A DNA stretch of 45,222 nucleotides from Streptomyces griseus (GCA_945865365.1 CAMBDL010000013.1:1-45222); one strand, 5' to 3'. Shown: positions 14,934 through 24,780, numbered from the stretch's first letter. Notes: a model not told the origin generated them from the letters alone. A program made the numbers and translations.

Positions 14934-17774
14934 ATGATGAGTAATGTGAACCCCCAGTTTAAATTCAAGCGTCCCCGTGGAGCATTTTCAATAACAATTG
15001 GAGTTCTCGTTGTTATCGCAACAGCTCTTATCTCTATGAGCGGCTTTTACGCCGATTGGCTCTGGTTTAAATCAGTGAACTTCACATCAGTCTGGTCCAC
15101 TATTTTGATGACCAAAATTGAATTATTTCTCACTACTGGCCTTCTCACGGCCGCTCTTGTTCTTATCAACATCAGAATCGCATACAAGCGCCGCCCTTTA
15201 TACGTACCTATGACAGTTGAAGCTGACAACTTAGAGCGATATCGCGCGCAGATTGAACCCATTAAGCGCTGGATCTTGCTTGCGCTTAGCCTTGGGCTAT
15301 TTTATTTTGCAGGTTCATCAGGCTCATTGTTATGGTCAACATGGTTGCAGTTCAAAAACTCAACTGACTTTGGCATAAAAGATCCGCAGTTCAACATGGA
15401 TATTTCATTCTTTGCATTCAGACTACCTTTTTGGCAGACGCTGATTTCATGGGCAATTTCAACACTCGTTTTAGCGATTCTCGCAACCGCAATTGTGCAT
15501 TACCTCTACGGTGGAATTCGCTTGCAAGTGCAGGAAGATCGAACAACTGTTGCTGCACGCGTTCAACTTTCAGTATTACTCGGGGCCGTTGTACTACTTA
15601 AGGCCGTTGCATATTGGTTTGATCGTTATGCCCTCGCTTTAAAGGAGAGCAAGCTAATCACTGGTCTTACCTATACCGATGTGAACGCAGTCTTGCCAGC
15701 TAAGGCGATACTTGCCGCAATCGCAGTTGTGTGTGCATTGCTATTTTTTGCAAATATCCTTCGTCGCTCATGGGTACTGCCAGCAGCTGGAACAGCGTTG
15801 CTAGTAATCTCTTCGGTACTGATTGCCGGAATCTATCCTGGAGCTATTCAGCAGTTCCAAGTAAAGCCAAGTGAGTCATCAAAGGAAGCACCGTTTATTC
15901 AGCGCAATATTGATGCCACACGCACGGCCTATGGTTTAGATGATGTGAAAGTAACAGATTATCAAGCCACACTTACAACCTCTGCAGGTCAACTTTCAAA
16001 AGATGCTGCAACGATTTCCAATATTCGTCTTATGGATCCCAATGTAATTGCCGCAACGTTCCGCCAATTACAGCAAATTAAGCCTTATTACACCTTCCCT
16101 GATTCACTCGATGTTGATCGCTATACCGTTAATGGAGTAAAGCGAGATGTGATGGTTGCAGTCCGAGAGTTAAATATTGCGGGAAATCCTTCGCGTAACT
16201 GGATTAACGATCACCTTGTTTATACGCATGGCTTTGGCTTTGTTGCCGCGTTTGGCAATGCGCGCGATGCCGACGGTAAGCCGTCATTTGCCGTAGGAGA
16301 TTTGCCACCAACTAAAGGCTTAGGAAACTTTGAGCCTCGTGTTTATTTTGGTGAAAATGTTCCTGACTATTCAATTATCGGTGGAGTAAAGACCGATACC
16401 CCAGTTGAGTTTGACTACCCAGATGATGCATCGGCAAACGGCCAAAAGAATGTGACGTACTCGGGCACCGGTGGTGTACCTGTTGGTTCATTAGTCAATA
16501 AGTTGGTCTTTGCCCTGAAGTATCAAGAGCAACGAATTCTCTTGTCATCATTAATCAATAAAGATTCGAAAATCCTCTTCGAGCGCAATCCGCGCGATCG
16601 AGTAGCCAAAGTTGCACCATGGTTAACCCTTGATGGAGATCCATACCCAGCGATAGTTGATGGAAAAATTCTTTGGATTGTCGATGCTTACACAACAAGC
16701 GCTGGCTACCCATATTCAAAGCAAACCACGCTTTCGAGTGCAACCTCAGATGCTTTAACATCAAACTCTTCGGCAGTTACTGCGCAAGGAAATGAGAACA
16801 TTAACTACATGCGTAACTCTGTAAAGGCAACTGTTGATGCATACGATGGCACAGTTACTTTGTACCAGTGGGATACAAAAGATCCAGTCCTAAAGACATG
16901 GATCAAAGCCTTTCCTGGAACAGTAAAAGCGAAATCTAAAATTTCCAAGGATTTAATGGATCACATCCGTTATCCGGAAGATTTGTTCCGAGTTCAACGT
17001 GAAATCCTCTCGGCCTATCACGTAAAGACCGCAGCTGCTTTTTACGGAGGCCAAGATTTCTGGCGCGTACCTCGCGATCCTTCAACATTTGGAGCTAATG
17101 CAGGAGCACAACCTCCGTATTTCTTAACGTTACAGATGCCTGGGGAAAGTAAGCCTGAGTTTGCATTAACAACACCATTTGTTCCACGTGGTGGCCGTGA
17201 AAACTTATCTGCCTTTGCAGTTGTGAACTCGGATGCAGGTCCAAACTACGGAAAGATTACAGTTCTACAGCTTCCACGTAGTACAAACGTAGCTGGTCCT
17301 TCTCAGGTAGCTTCAAACTTTGAAGCAAAACCTGAAGTTGCAAACTCACTATCGTTATTGCGCCAAGGAGGCTCTGACGTAGTACTAGGTAATTTGCTGA
17401 CACTGCCTGTTGGCGGTGGATTGCTCTACGTTCAACCTGTCTATGTTCGTGCAACTTCAAATAGCGCCGCGTATCCATTACTTCAAAAGGTTCTCGTCTC
17501 TTTTGGAGATCAAATTGGATATGACGACACATTAAAGGGTGCGCTCGACCAAGTATTCGGTGGAAACTCTGGTACAACTACGCAAAGTGGTACAACTACT
17601 TCAACCACAGGTACATCTAATTCTTCACTTGCATCTGCGCTTCAAAGTGCAAAGCAAGCACTCGCCGATGGACAAGCCGCACTTACTAAGGGCGACTTCA
17701 CTGCATATGGTCGAGCACAAGATCGATTGAAGTCAGCTATTGCTGCAGCAATTGCTGCGCAAGGCAAGAAATAA
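14934..17774 (+). CDS. UPF0182 family membrane protein
   Basis: About 946 residues, matching the large actinobacterial UPF0182 family. The first ~310 residues hold seven predicted TM helices (near residues 18-40, 58-78, 108-128, 165-190, 208-228, 252-275, 283-305). Then comes a long extracytoplasmic domain with family stretches such as FIQRNIDATRTAYGL, NIRLMDPNVIAATFRQLQ, VAVRELN, NWINDHLVYTHGFGFVAA and YPEDLFRVQREILSAYHV. A Thr/Ser/Gly-rich low-complexity linker (GTTTQSGTTTSTTGTS, about 875-895) precedes a helical C-terminus. Function is unknown. Three ATGs cluster at 14928, 14934 and 14937; the middle one is placed six bases after a -10-like hexamer. Usual neighbour of the S16 protease gene. 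Confidence 0.93.
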   Translation: MMSNVNPQFKFKRPRGAFSITIGVLVVIATALISMSGFYADWLWFKSVNFTSVWSTILMTKIELFLTTGLLTAALVLINIRIAYKRRPLYVPMTVEADNLERYRAQIEPIKRWILLALSLGLFYFAGSSGSLLWSTWLQFKNSTDFGIKDPQFNMDISFFAFRLPFWQTLISWAISTLVLAILATAIVHYLYGGIRLQVQEDRTTVAARVQLSVLLGAVVLLKAVAYWFDRYALALKESKLITGLTYTDVNAVLPAKAILAAIAVVCALLFFANILRRSWVLPAAGTALLVISSVLIAGIYPGAIQQFQVKPSESSKEAPFIQRNIDATRTAYGLDDVKVTDYQATLTTSAGQLSKDAATISNIRLMDPNVIAATFRQLQQIKPYYTFPDSLDVDRYTVNGVKRDVMVAVRELNIAGNPSRNWINDHLVYTHGFGFVAAFGNARDADGKPSFAVGDLPPTKGLGNFEPRVYFGENVPDYSIIGGVKTDTPVEFDYPDDASANGQKNVTYSGTGGVPVGSLVNKLVFALKYQEQRILLSSLINKDSKILFERNPRDRVAKVAPWLTLDGDPYPAIVDGKILWIVDAYTTSAGYPYSKQTTLSSATSDALTSNSSAVTAQGNENINYMRNSVKATVDAYDGTVTLYQWDTKDPVLKTWIKAFPGTVKAKSKISKDLMDHIRYPEDLFRVQREILSAYHVKTAAAFYGGQDFWRVPRDPSTFGANAGAQPPYFLTLQMPGESKPEFALTTPFVPRGGRENLSAFAVVNSDAGPNYGKITVLQLPRSTNVAGPSQVASNFEAKPEVANSLSLLRQGGSDVVLGNLLTLPVGGGLLYVQPVYVRATSNSAAYPLLQKVLVSFGDQIGYDDTLKGALDQVFGGNSGTTTQSGTTTSTTGTSNSSLASALQSAKQALADGQAALTKGDFTAYGRAQDRLKSAIAAAIAAQGKK

Positions 17775-17782
17775 CTATCGAT

Positions 17783-17811
17783 TTGGTCTTTATCTAAGCA
17801 CCGCCTAAGAT
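17783..17811 (+). promoter_or_regulatory. Promoter of the initiator tRNA gene
   Basis: TTGGTC (17783-17788), 17 nt, TAAGAT (17806-17811). The start site would be near 17818, six bases before the tRNA 5' end. Confidence 0.6.
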
Positions 17812-17823
17812 TGCGCTTACCGA

Positions 17824-17900
<77 letters not shown>

Positions 17901-17912
17901 GTACGAAAGTAT

Positions 17913-17952
17913 AAAAAATCTCGCTCGTGGGTAAACCACAGCGAGATTTTTT
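17913..17952. terminator. Bidirectional intrinsic terminator
   Basis: AAAAAATCTCGCT (17913-17925) pairs with AGCGAGATTTTTT (17940-17952), with an inner GTGG/CCAC extension. The U-tract on the + strand ends the tRNA transcript. The A-run gives an equal U-tract on the minus strand for the convergent copper ATPase gene ending at 18004. Confidence 0.93.
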
Positions 17953-18003
17953 ATTGCTCGACTAACTCTGCCCTGATTTCAAGCGTCGGTTTTAGATTCT
18001 TAC

Positions 18004-20247
18004 CTATTTAATTCGAAGTGAGTTAGTGACGACGAATACCGAAGACAACGCCATCGCCGCAGCTGCATAGATTGGTTGCAATAGTCCAAGGGCGGCAATA
18101 GGAATTCCAATGACGTTATAGATCAACGCCCAGCCCATATTCAAACGGATTATTTTTAAGGTTTTCTTCGCAAGCTGCAATGCATCAATAACACTTGCTA
18201 GCCCTGAGTTCATTAACGTTATATCGGCGCTTGAAATTGCCGTATCGGTACCTGTGCCCATCGCCATTGATAAATCTGCGGCAGTAAGGGCGGCGGCATC
18301 ATTGATTCCATCGCCAATCATCAATACGCAGTGACCTTCTGATTGTAATCGTTGAACAATCTGTAGCTTGGTCTCAGGTAGTGCTGCAGATACAACATAT
18401 GCGGAATCGATGCCTACTTCCGCTGCAACCCCAGCAGCAACTTCGGCGCTATCTCCTGTGACTAACCACGGCGTGATTCCCAATTGTGTAAGAGCGGTAA
18501 TCGTGTGCGCTGCATCATCCTTTAACTGATCTCCCACTGAGAAAACAGCCAGTGCAACACCATCCCAAGCAAGAACAGAGACCGTTAATCCGGCTTCTTG
18601 TCCATGTGCGATTGCTAATGTAATTTCAGGATGAAAATCAGTACAGCTGTGTGCAACTGCCGCAGGAGAGCCAATAAGAACGACTGGAGATTGTGTTCCA
18701 AGGTCAACTCGCCCCGCAGCCCCAGATCCTGGAGTCACGGCAAAATCTGAGACCTCGTAGTTCTTTGTGCCTTCACCAAGTGCATAGCGAGTGATCGCTA
18801 GTGCAACTGGATGCGAATTAAGTGTTTCAATAGCCTGGGCTGAAGAGATAATCGTTGTCTCGGTTATAAGTGTTGCAAATGAAGCTCCAAGTACCTTGCC
18901 TGCAGCCACTGAAATGGTGGCTTCCTGAACTTTCATTACTCCATGAGTCAAAGTTCCGGTCTTATCAAATACAACCGTGTCGACCTTACGCGCAACTTCC
19001 AAGACACGTGGTTCACGCAGAACTATTCCGCGTCGTGCCCCGCGCCCTGATGCAACAAGTAGTGCGACAGGGGTTGCAAGTCCCAGCGCACATGGACATG
19101 CGATGACTAAAACCGTGATTGCAATAGATATAGAACGTGTAAGTGTGTGGTCTGAGTAGTACCAGCCAGCAAAAGTTGCAATTGAAATCAGTGTAACTAT
19201 CGGCACGAATACCGCACTGATTCGATCGGCAAGGCGTTGAATTGGAGCCTTCGTTCCCTGGGCGCTAATAACCATTGCGGTGATTCGAGCAAGCTCGGTG
19301 TCTTTACCGATACGCGTGGCACGCACGATAAGGCGACCGTTGTGATTAAGTGATGCGCCAACTACGTGAGAGCCTGGTCGAACATCAATCGGCTTTGACT
19401 CTCCAGTTAACATGGAGTTATCAACGGCGCCCTCACCTTTTACTACTATTCCATCGGTGGCGATTCGATCACCCGGTCGAACTTCAAACTCATCGCCAAT
19501 TTGTAGCTGTTCAATGGGAACAATGAGTGGAAATCCGCCTCGAACTATCGTTACCTCTTTACTACCAAGGGCTAGAAGTGATGACAAAGCTTCACCCGCT
19601 GCAGATTTTGCTCGAGTTTCTAAATATCGGCCAAGAATGACGAAGAAGATCACGCCGGCAGCAACTTCGGTATAGACATCGCCGGCGCCAGTGGAGTTAG
19701 CATAAATCGACCACGTGAATGCAGCAATTGAACCCATTGAAATTAAATTATCCATTGTTGGATGTTTTAAGTTACGCAGAGCTGCACGATGAATTGGCCA
19801 GGCAGAAATTAAGACGACTGGTGTACTTAAAGCGATTACTAACCATGCAGTCGCAGAATACAGTGGGTGAGCTATCGAATAAGAATCCAACTGGGCGATA
19901 ATCCACATATCGATGTGATGGTGCCAGCTCATAACCATTGAAATTGCAACGGCAGGGGCGGCAAAGATAAATGCAAAGAATAAAGCCTTGGCTGATTTCT
20001 TACTATGCAGTGTTACGGCTTGACCATCTGCTAGAAGTGCAGCCTTATATCCAGCTTTTTCAACGGCCTTCACTAACTCTTTTATGTTCATGTCGGCTGG
20101 GGCTAAAATATGTGCAGTCTCGGTGGCAAAGTTAATCGTCGCACTTACGCCATCAACTGCATTCAAGGCTTTTTCAACGGTATTAACGCATGAAGAGCAG
20201 GTCATACCCTCGATAGAAAGTGTTGTGGATTCTAATACAGTGCTCAT
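18004..20247 (-). CDS. copA: Copper-translocating P-type ATPase (P1B-1)
   Basis: A 747-residue heavy-metal P-type ATPase. An N-terminal HMA domain carries GMTCSSC (C17, C20). Eight TM helices follow, with the metal-gating CPCALGLATP (about residue 385), actuator-domain MLTGES, phosphorylation motif DKTGTLTHG (Asp near 430), HP locus SHPVAL and hinge GDGINDAAAL. The final TM pair includes NMGWALIYN and the SSVFVVTNSLR region; these TM7/8 features together with CPC indicate Cu(I). It would export copper from the cytoplasm. Its start overlaps the hisN stop (ATGA, 20244-20247), so it is translationally coupled to hisN. No copper chaperone or CsoR gene is in the window. Confidence 0.94.
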   Translation of the reverse strand: MSTVLESTTLSIEGMTCSSCVNTVEKALNAVDGVSATINFATETAHILAPADMNIKELVKAVEKAGYKAALLADGQAVTLHSKKSAKALFFAFIFAAPAVAISMVMSWHHHIDMWIIAQLDSYSIAHPLYSATAWLVIALSTPVVLISAWPIHRAALRNLKHPTMDNLISMGSIAAFTWSIYANSTGAGDVYTEVAAGVIFFVILGRYLETRAKSAAGEALSSLLALGSKEVTIVRGGFPLIVPIEQLQIGDEFEVRPGDRIATDGIVVKGEGAVDNSMLTGESKPIDVRPGSHVVGASLNHNGRLIVRATRIGKDTELARITAMVISAQGTKAPIQRLADRISAVFVPIVTLISIATFAGWYYSDHTLTRSISIAITVLVIACPCALGLATPVALLVASGRGARRGIVLREPRVLEVARKVDTVVFDKTGTLTHGVMKVQEATISVAAGKVLGASFATLITETTIISSAQAIETLNSHPVALAITRYALGEGTKNYEVSDFAVTPGSGAAGRVDLGTQSPVVLIGSPAAVAHSCTDFHPEITLAIAHGQEAGLTVSVLAWDGVALAVFSVGDQLKDDAAHTITALTQLGITPWLVTGDSAEVAAGVAAEVGIDSAYVVSAALPETKLQIVQRLQSEGHCVLMIGDGINDAAALTAADLSMAMGTGTDTAISSADITLMNSGLASVIDALQLAKKTLKIIRLNMGWALIYNVIGIPIAALGLLQPIYAAAAMALSSVFVVTNSLRIK

Positions 20248-21041
20248 AGATTTAATCCTTTAATTACAGCGGCATGAATTGCCGCATTTGTCGAGACTCC
20301 GCTGCCGCCAAATGGTCCGGCAACACCAGAAGTATTTGTAAAGACTCCGCCTGCTTCGCGAACGATAATATCCAATGCAGCCATATCCCAGAGCGCAAGC
20401 GTTGGTTCAATCGCTACATCAACTGCGCCTTCGGCTACCAACATGTGAGACCAAAAATCTCCCATCCCACGAGTACGCCAAGCATGTGTTAGCATTTTTT
20501 GAAATGGTTCTAACCTCTCTGCAAAGCCAACAAAGTCAGAGTAAGCAATAGAGGCATCTTGGAGGGATGCAACCTGTGAAACTGAAATCTTCTTTGTAGT
20601 TCCATTGAAAGTTACAAATGCACCCTGACAGCACGATGCAAACCACCGTCGCGATAATGCAGGCGAACTTGCAATACCAACTACAACTTCTTGGCTGCCA
20701 TCATCATCAATTTCTACTAATGCGATGAGGCATGCCCATGTTGGCACTCCACGCATAAAATTCTTGGTTCCATCAATTGGATCAATTACCCAATAACGCT
20801 TTGCGCCTTTTAAATCTCTCCCAAACTCTTCACCTATTAACCCATCGTCGGGGCGGTGCTTTGAGAGCGCTGCACGAATCGCAGTCTCAACGGCACGATC
20901 TGCATCTGTTACTGGAGTGTTATCTGGCTTAGTTGTGATTACTAGATCAAGTGATTGATATCTATCCAACGCAATTTCATCGGCGATGTCGGCAAGTAAG
21001 TGCGCCAGAGCTAAGTCTTCAGCGTAGTCTTTGGCGCTCAT
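20244..21041 (-). CDS. hisN: Histidinol-phosphatase, inositol-monophosphatase type
   Basis: A 265-residue IMPase-fold phosphatase. Metal and phosphate-binding motifs are present: DNTPVTDADRAVE, IGEEFG (metal Glu), DPIDGTKNFMRGVPTW (about residues 92-107) and the C-terminal LWDMAALDIIVREAGG. The sequence best fits the actinobacterial HisN group, which dephosphorylates histidinol-phosphate in histidine synthesis. Placement next to rsgA and aroA is typical of actinobacteria. A general inositol-phosphatase role cannot be excluded from sequence alone. It starts 12 bp after rsgA. Confidence 0.88.
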   Translation of the reverse strand: MSAKDYAEDLALAHLLADIADEIALDRYQSLDLVITTKPDNTPVTDADRAVETAIRAALSKHRPDDGLIGEEFGRDLKGAKRYWVIDPIDGTKNFMRGVPTWACLIALVEIDDDGSQEVVVGIASSPALSRRWFASCCQGAFVTFNGTTKKISVSQVASLQDASIAYSDFVGFAERLEPFQKMLTHAWRTRGMGDFWSHMLVAEGAVDVAIEPTLALWDMAALDIIVREAGGVFTNTSGVAGPFGGSGVSTNAAIHAAVIKGLNL

Positions 21042-21053
21042 AATGCTTTAATA

Positions 21054-22076
21054 CTAATCCTCAATCGCTGTGACGGCTTGGTCTTTTACGGCCAGCAATG
21101 AACGCAGGCTAGCTAATCGGGCGGTGCGCTCGGGGTCTATAGCGCCACCAGGGGCGGCCCAGGCATCTAGAGAACAAGAACTCTCAGCGTGTGAGCAGTT
21201 AGACAAGCAGTTGGCAGCGACTTCAGATAAATCAGTGAATGCATCAACAATGCGATTGCTATTTATATGCGATAAGCCAAAGGCGCGAATTCCGGGAGTA
21301 TCGATAATCCATCCATCACTTGTTGCAAGTGCTAGCGCAATAGCGCTGGAGGAAGTGTGTCGGCCACGACCTGTTGTCAGATTTACATCACCAGTTAAGC
21401 GATCAGCCTCAGGGACAAGTGCGTTAATCAATGTTGACTTACCAACTCCAGAGTGGCCAACTAATACTGAGATCTTACCTGCAAGCATTATGTGAAGTGC
21501 AGCTAAATCTTTCTCGCGTGATGGCCCCTTAATAGCAGTGTGCAGAATCTCAACACCTAACTTTGCATACTCAGCCAAGAACTCTGGAACCACTCCTAGA
21601 TCTGTTTTGGTGACTATCAATTTTGGAATAATACCTTCGGTGAAGGCCGATACTAAAAAGCGATCAATTAATCCCCGCCGTGGCTCTGGGTTTGTTGCAG
21701 CAACAACAATTACAAGTTGGTCAATATTAGCGACGATAGTTCGCTCAACCTGAGCAACATCATCAACAGTTCGACTTAAAGAGTTTCGCCGCTCTTGTAC
21801 TTGCACGATACGTGCCAAACTTCCTTCGCTACCGGTCACATCACCTACGAGAGAGACAATATCGCCAACAACAACTGATTTTGGACCAAGTTCACGTGCA
21901 CGCATGGCTGTAATGATCACACCATCATCGGTAATACATGTTTGACGTCCACGATCTACCGTTGTAACTAAAGCAATTATCGCATCGCTGTGGCTTGGAC
22001 GATCTTTACTACGTGGTCGCGTACTTCTAGATGGTCGAATCCGCGCATCGGATTCATCGTATTCACGAGGACTCAT
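21054..22076 (-). CDS. rsgA: Ribosome small subunit-dependent GTPase A
   Basis: A 340-residue circularly permuted GTPase. It has an N-terminal OB domain (VTTVDRGRQTCITDDGVI and following), G4 as TKTDLG, then G1 GHSGVGKSTLINAL (about 205-218), switch TTGRGRHTSS and G3 DTPGIRAFGL. The C-terminal zinc knuckle CLSNCSHAESSC (about 290-302) has the C-x4-H-x5-C pattern of the family. RsgA acts late in 30S assembly and releases RbfA. The N-terminal ~30 residues are Arg/Ser-rich and disordered-looking. It sits nine bases after aroA, so the genes are probably cotranscribed. Confidence 0.95.
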   Translation of the reverse strand: MSPREYDESDARIRPSRSTRPRSKDRPSHSDAIIALVTTVDRGRQTCITDDGVIITAMRARELGPKSVVVGDIVSLVGDVTGSEGSLARIVQVQERRNSLSRTVDDVAQVERTIVANIDQLVIVVAATNPEPRRGLIDRFLVSAFTEGIIPKLIVTKTDLGVVPEFLAEYAKLGVEILHTAIKGPSREKDLAALHIMLAGKISVLVGHSGVGKSTLINALVPEADRLTGDVNLTTGRGRHTSSSAIALALATSDGWIIDTPGIRAFGLSHINSNRIVDAFTDLSEVAANCLSNCSHAESSCSLDAWAAPGGAIDPERTARLASLRSLLAVKDQAVTAIED

Positions 22077-22085
22077 GCTTGGTGC

Positions 22086-23390
22086 TCAATCAAGTAAAGA
22101 GCTCCATAGACCTGGGAAATCTGGCAAAGTTTTACGTGTAGTAGCAATATTTTCAACCTCAATGCCTGGCACAACTAAACCAATAACCGCACCTGCCGTT
22201 GCTAATCGATGATCGTCATATGTATGAAAAATACCTCCGTGGAGTGGTGCAGGAATTATCTCTAGTGAGTGTTTATGCTCAATGACGTTTCCACCCAGGG
22301 CGTTAATTTCACGTGTCAGCGCGGCAAGACGGTCCGTCTCATGCAAACGTAAATGTCCAATTCCACGCAGATGCGACGGTGAATCGGCAAAAGCGGCTAT
22401 GGCGGCAATTGAAGGAGTTAACTCCCCAACATCATGCATGTCGATATCGATTCCATGAATTCTTCCAGTACCTGTAAGAGTGAGTCCTTGTTCACTCATG
22501 GAAACATGTGCGCCCATAGAGGTCAATATCGAACGGAGTTGATCGCCAGGTTGTGTTGTATGAGCTGGCCAATCTGCAATTCTCACACTTCCACCACAGA
22601 GCATTGCTATCGACAGAAATGGCGCAGCATTTGAAAGATCGGGTTCAATCACTAATTCATGTCCATGCAATTGACCAGGTTTGACGCTCCAACTGTTTGC
22701 TTCAAGATCAACGTTTACTTCGGCACCAAAATCACGCAGCATTGCGACTGTCATATCAATGTGTGGCATAGATGGAAGTGCGTCGCCTTTGTGAGTAACA
22801 ACGACACCATTTTCAAAACTTGGTGCGACTAATAAAAGCGCAGATAAAAATTGACTAGATGCACTGGCATCAATAGTGAGTGCACCACCCGGGATTTTCC
22901 CTTGTGCATGCACAATCATTGGCAGGCTGTAACGACCCCCATGTGTAATTGAAACTCCAAGGGTTTCAAGTGCTTTAATAACAGGGCCAAGTGGGCGCTC
23001 ATACGATCGAGGATCACCATCAAATGAGATTTCACCGCTGGCCAGTGCGGCAAGCGGCGGCAAGAATCGCATAACGGTTCCTGCATTTCCTACATCAATA
23101 CTGGCTGGCCCGCGCATTTCTGCTGGTGTAACTATTAGCTGATATTCAGCTTCACCATTTACTAGCTTGTCTTGTTCGACAATTGCGATACCGAGCTCTT
23201 GCAGTCCTTGAACCATCAATTCGCTATCTCGAGACACAAGCGGCCGACGAAGGGTCGTAGGTGAATCGGCCTGCGCAGCCAAAATAAGCGCACGGTTTGT
23301 TACAGATTTTGATCCGGGAATAACGACAGAGATGTCCACTGGCCGTACACCGCGAAAAATCGCGGGCCACAGTTCGTCGTTTTTACTCAT
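22086..23390 (-). CDS. aroA: 3-phosphoshikimate 1-carboxyvinyltransferase (EPSP synthase)
   Basis: A 434-residue EPSP synthase, the sixth step of the shikimate pathway. Signatures: VVIPGSKSVTNRALILAA (substrate-binding Lys/Ser), DVGNAGTVMRFLPPLAALA (the G-N-A-G-T motif) and LRGIGHLRLHETDRLAAL (the R-x-K/H-E-[TS]-D-R motif), plus TYDDHRLATAGAVIGL near the C-terminus. The GNAG pattern is intact. The start is leaderless-like: TAGACT stands six bases before the ATG. It is divergent from the SRAP gene, with only 22 bp between start codons. The order aroA-rsgA-hisN is conserved in actinobacteria as far as I recall. Confidence 0.95.
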   Translation of the reverse strand: MSKNDELWPAIFRGVRPVDISVVIPGSKSVTNRALILAAQADSPTTLRRPLVSRDSELMVQGLQELGIAIVEQDKLVNGEAEYQLIVTPAEMRGPASIDVGNAGTVMRFLPPLAALASGEISFDGDPRSYERPLGPVIKALETLGVSITHGGRYSLPMIVHAQGKIPGGALTIDASASSQFLSALLLVAPSFENGVVVTHKGDALPSMPHIDMTVAMLRDFGAEVNVDLEANSWSVKPGQLHGHELVIEPDLSNAAPFLSIAMLCGGSVRIADWPAHTTQPGDQLRSILTSMGAHVSMSEQGLTLTGTGRIHGIDIDMHDVGELTPSIAAIAAFADSPSHLRGIGHLRLHETDRLAALTREINALGGNVIEHKHSLEIIPAPLHGGIFHTYDDHRLATAGAVIGLVVPGIEVENIATTRKTLPDFPGLWSSLLD

Positions 23391-23412
23391 TGCTTAAGTC
23401 TATCCTTAACGT
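23391..23412. promoter_or_regulatory. Overlapping divergent leaderless promoters (aroA / SRAP)
   Basis: In this 22-bp intergenic region the minus strand shows TAGACT (23402-23397), six bases, aroA ATG. The plus strand shows TATCCT (23401-23406), six bases, SRAP ATG at 23413. The two -10 hexamers share bases 23401-23402. Neither gene has room for a Shine-Dalgarno of its own. The -35 regions would fall inside the opposite gene, and no good -35 is evident. Confidence 0.7.
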
Positions 23413-24144
23413 ATGTGTGGTCGTTATGCGCAATCGGCCGATATGCGCGAACTCATGGAGCAGTTTGAAGTGACTGGGGCTTACCCATCTCAATCACTGC
23501 CAGCAAATTGGAATATTGCACCTACTAATCCGATTTACGTCATTCGAACTGATCAGAGCGATGCCAGTAAGACTGAGCTGGCTACGCTTTCGTGGGGTCT
23601 AGTTGGCCCTTGGCTGACAAATATCGCCGAGGCGCGAGCGTCACAATCAAGGGCCATTAATGCACGCAGCGAATCGATTCATGAAAAACCAACTTTTCGA
23701 AGTGCATTTAAATCTACCCGTTGTTTAATTCCGGCGCAGGGATATTACGAATGGGCAACGGCCCTTGGTAAATTCGCGCCGAAGCAACCTTTCTATATCC
23801 AAGCACACGATGGAAAACAGTTATCTATCGCGGGAATCTGGAGTAGCTGGCGCGCACCTAGTGGCGACGTAATTCAGAGTGCTTCGATTATTACGCAAGA
23901 AGCGCAGGCAGCGTTGGCTGATATTCACAGCCGAATGCCGGTGTTTATGCCGCGCGATCGATGGAGCCTATGGCTGGACCCTAATAATAATGATGTGGAG
24001 CACATCAAATCCTTAATGCAGGTCGACTCCCCAGCTTCTCATCTAGAGGCGTATCCAGTTTCTCGGTCTGTAAATTCAGTTAGCAATATCGGAAAAAAGT
24101 TAACGCAAGAAATAGCATTAGGTGCGCCAGAAACCCTCTTTTAG
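23413..24144 (+). CDS. SRAP/HMCES-type abasic-site processing protein (YedK family)
   Basis: A 243-residue SOS-response-associated peptidase family protein. The start MCGRYAQ exposes the catalytic Cys2 once Met is removed. Conserved residues follow in order: NIAPTNPIYVI, SWGLVGPWL, NARSESIHEKPTFRSAF, RCLIPAQGYYEW (active-site Glu region), IAGIWSSW, and the C-terminal IHSRMPVFMP with the key His. The family forms a thiazolidine crosslink with abasic sites in single-stranded DNA. It is divergent from aroA and upstream of sigH. The sigH-SRAP-aroA-rsgA order matches mycobacteria. Confidence 0.95.
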   Translation: MCGRYAQSADMRELMEQFEVTGAYPSQSLPANWNIAPTNPIYVIRTDQSDASKTELATLSWGLVGPWLTNIAEARASQSRAINARSESIHEKPTFRSAFKSTRCLIPAQGYYEWATALGKFAPKQPFYIQAHDGKQLSIAGIWSSWRAPSGDVIQSASIITQEAQAALADIHSRMPVFMPRDRWSLWLDPNNNDVEHIKSLMQVDSPASHLEAYPVSRSVNSVSNIGKKLTQEIALGAPETLF

Positions 24145-24162
24145 CGATAGCCTTTTGCCGAT

Positions 24163-24780
24163 ATGACATCGACAGAGTTGGTAAAAGAGAGCGCGGCAGA
24201 TCGTGCCGTTCGCTTTGAACGCGATGCCTTAGTTTTTACAAATCAACTCTATGCAGCAGCTCTTAGGTATACAAAAAACCCTCATGATGCAAAGGATTTA
24301 GTTCAAGATACATATTTAAAAGCCTTTGCTTCATTTCACCAATTTGAACCGGGAACAAATTTAAAAGCCTGGCTGTACCGCGTTTTGACAACAACTTTTA
24401 TTAATACCTATCGTAAGGATCAACGACGTCCGCAAATCTCTGGTGGTGAGATTGAAGATTGGCAGTTGGCCAAAGCAGCATCACATACGAGCAATTTAGG
24501 AAAATCCGCTGAAGTTGAAGCTCTAGAAAACTTGCCGGATAGCGACATTAAACGCGCCTTGCTTGATATTCCAGAAGAGTTCCGCATTGCCGTTTATCTA
24601 GCCGATGTTGAGGGCTTTTCGTATAAAGAAATCGCTGACATCGTTGGTGTGCCAGCGGGCACCGTAATGTCGCGGCTTCATCGGGGAAGAAAACAGCTGC
24701 GTGAGCGGTTAACAGAGTATGCGAAGGATCTTGGGTACTCAGTCAAGCCCGCTAAGGGTTCAAAGGAGGAGACTCCATGA
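24163..24780 (+). CDS. sigH: SigH/SigR-like ECF sigma factor
   Basis: A 205-residue group IV sigma factor. Region 2 shows [53 protein letters not shown] (about residues 30-83), the strongly conserved SigH/SigR pattern. Region 4 shows [39 protein letters not shown] (about 145-185). In actinobacteria this sigma controls thiol-oxidative stress genes and is held by a zinc anti-sigma factor, encoded directly downstream with a four-base overlap (ATGA). It starts 18 bp after SRAP, so those may be cotranscribed, although TAGCCT 15 bp before the ATG could serve as its own -10. Confidence 0.93.
   Translation: MTSTELVKESAADRAVRFERDALVFTNQLYAAALRYTKNPHDAKDLVQDTYLKAFASFHQFEPGTNLKAWLYRVLTTTFINTYRKDQRRPQISGGEIEDWQLAKAASHTSNLGKSAEVEALENLPDSDIKRALLDIPEEFRIAVYLADVEGFSYKEIADIVGVPAGTVMSRLHRGRKQLRERLTEYAKDLGYSVKPAKGSKEETP

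Noticed and set aside
21070-21495. A 141-codon + strand ORF antisense to rsgA
   Set aside because: It is a shadow frame of the conserved GTPase with no family resemblance of its own.
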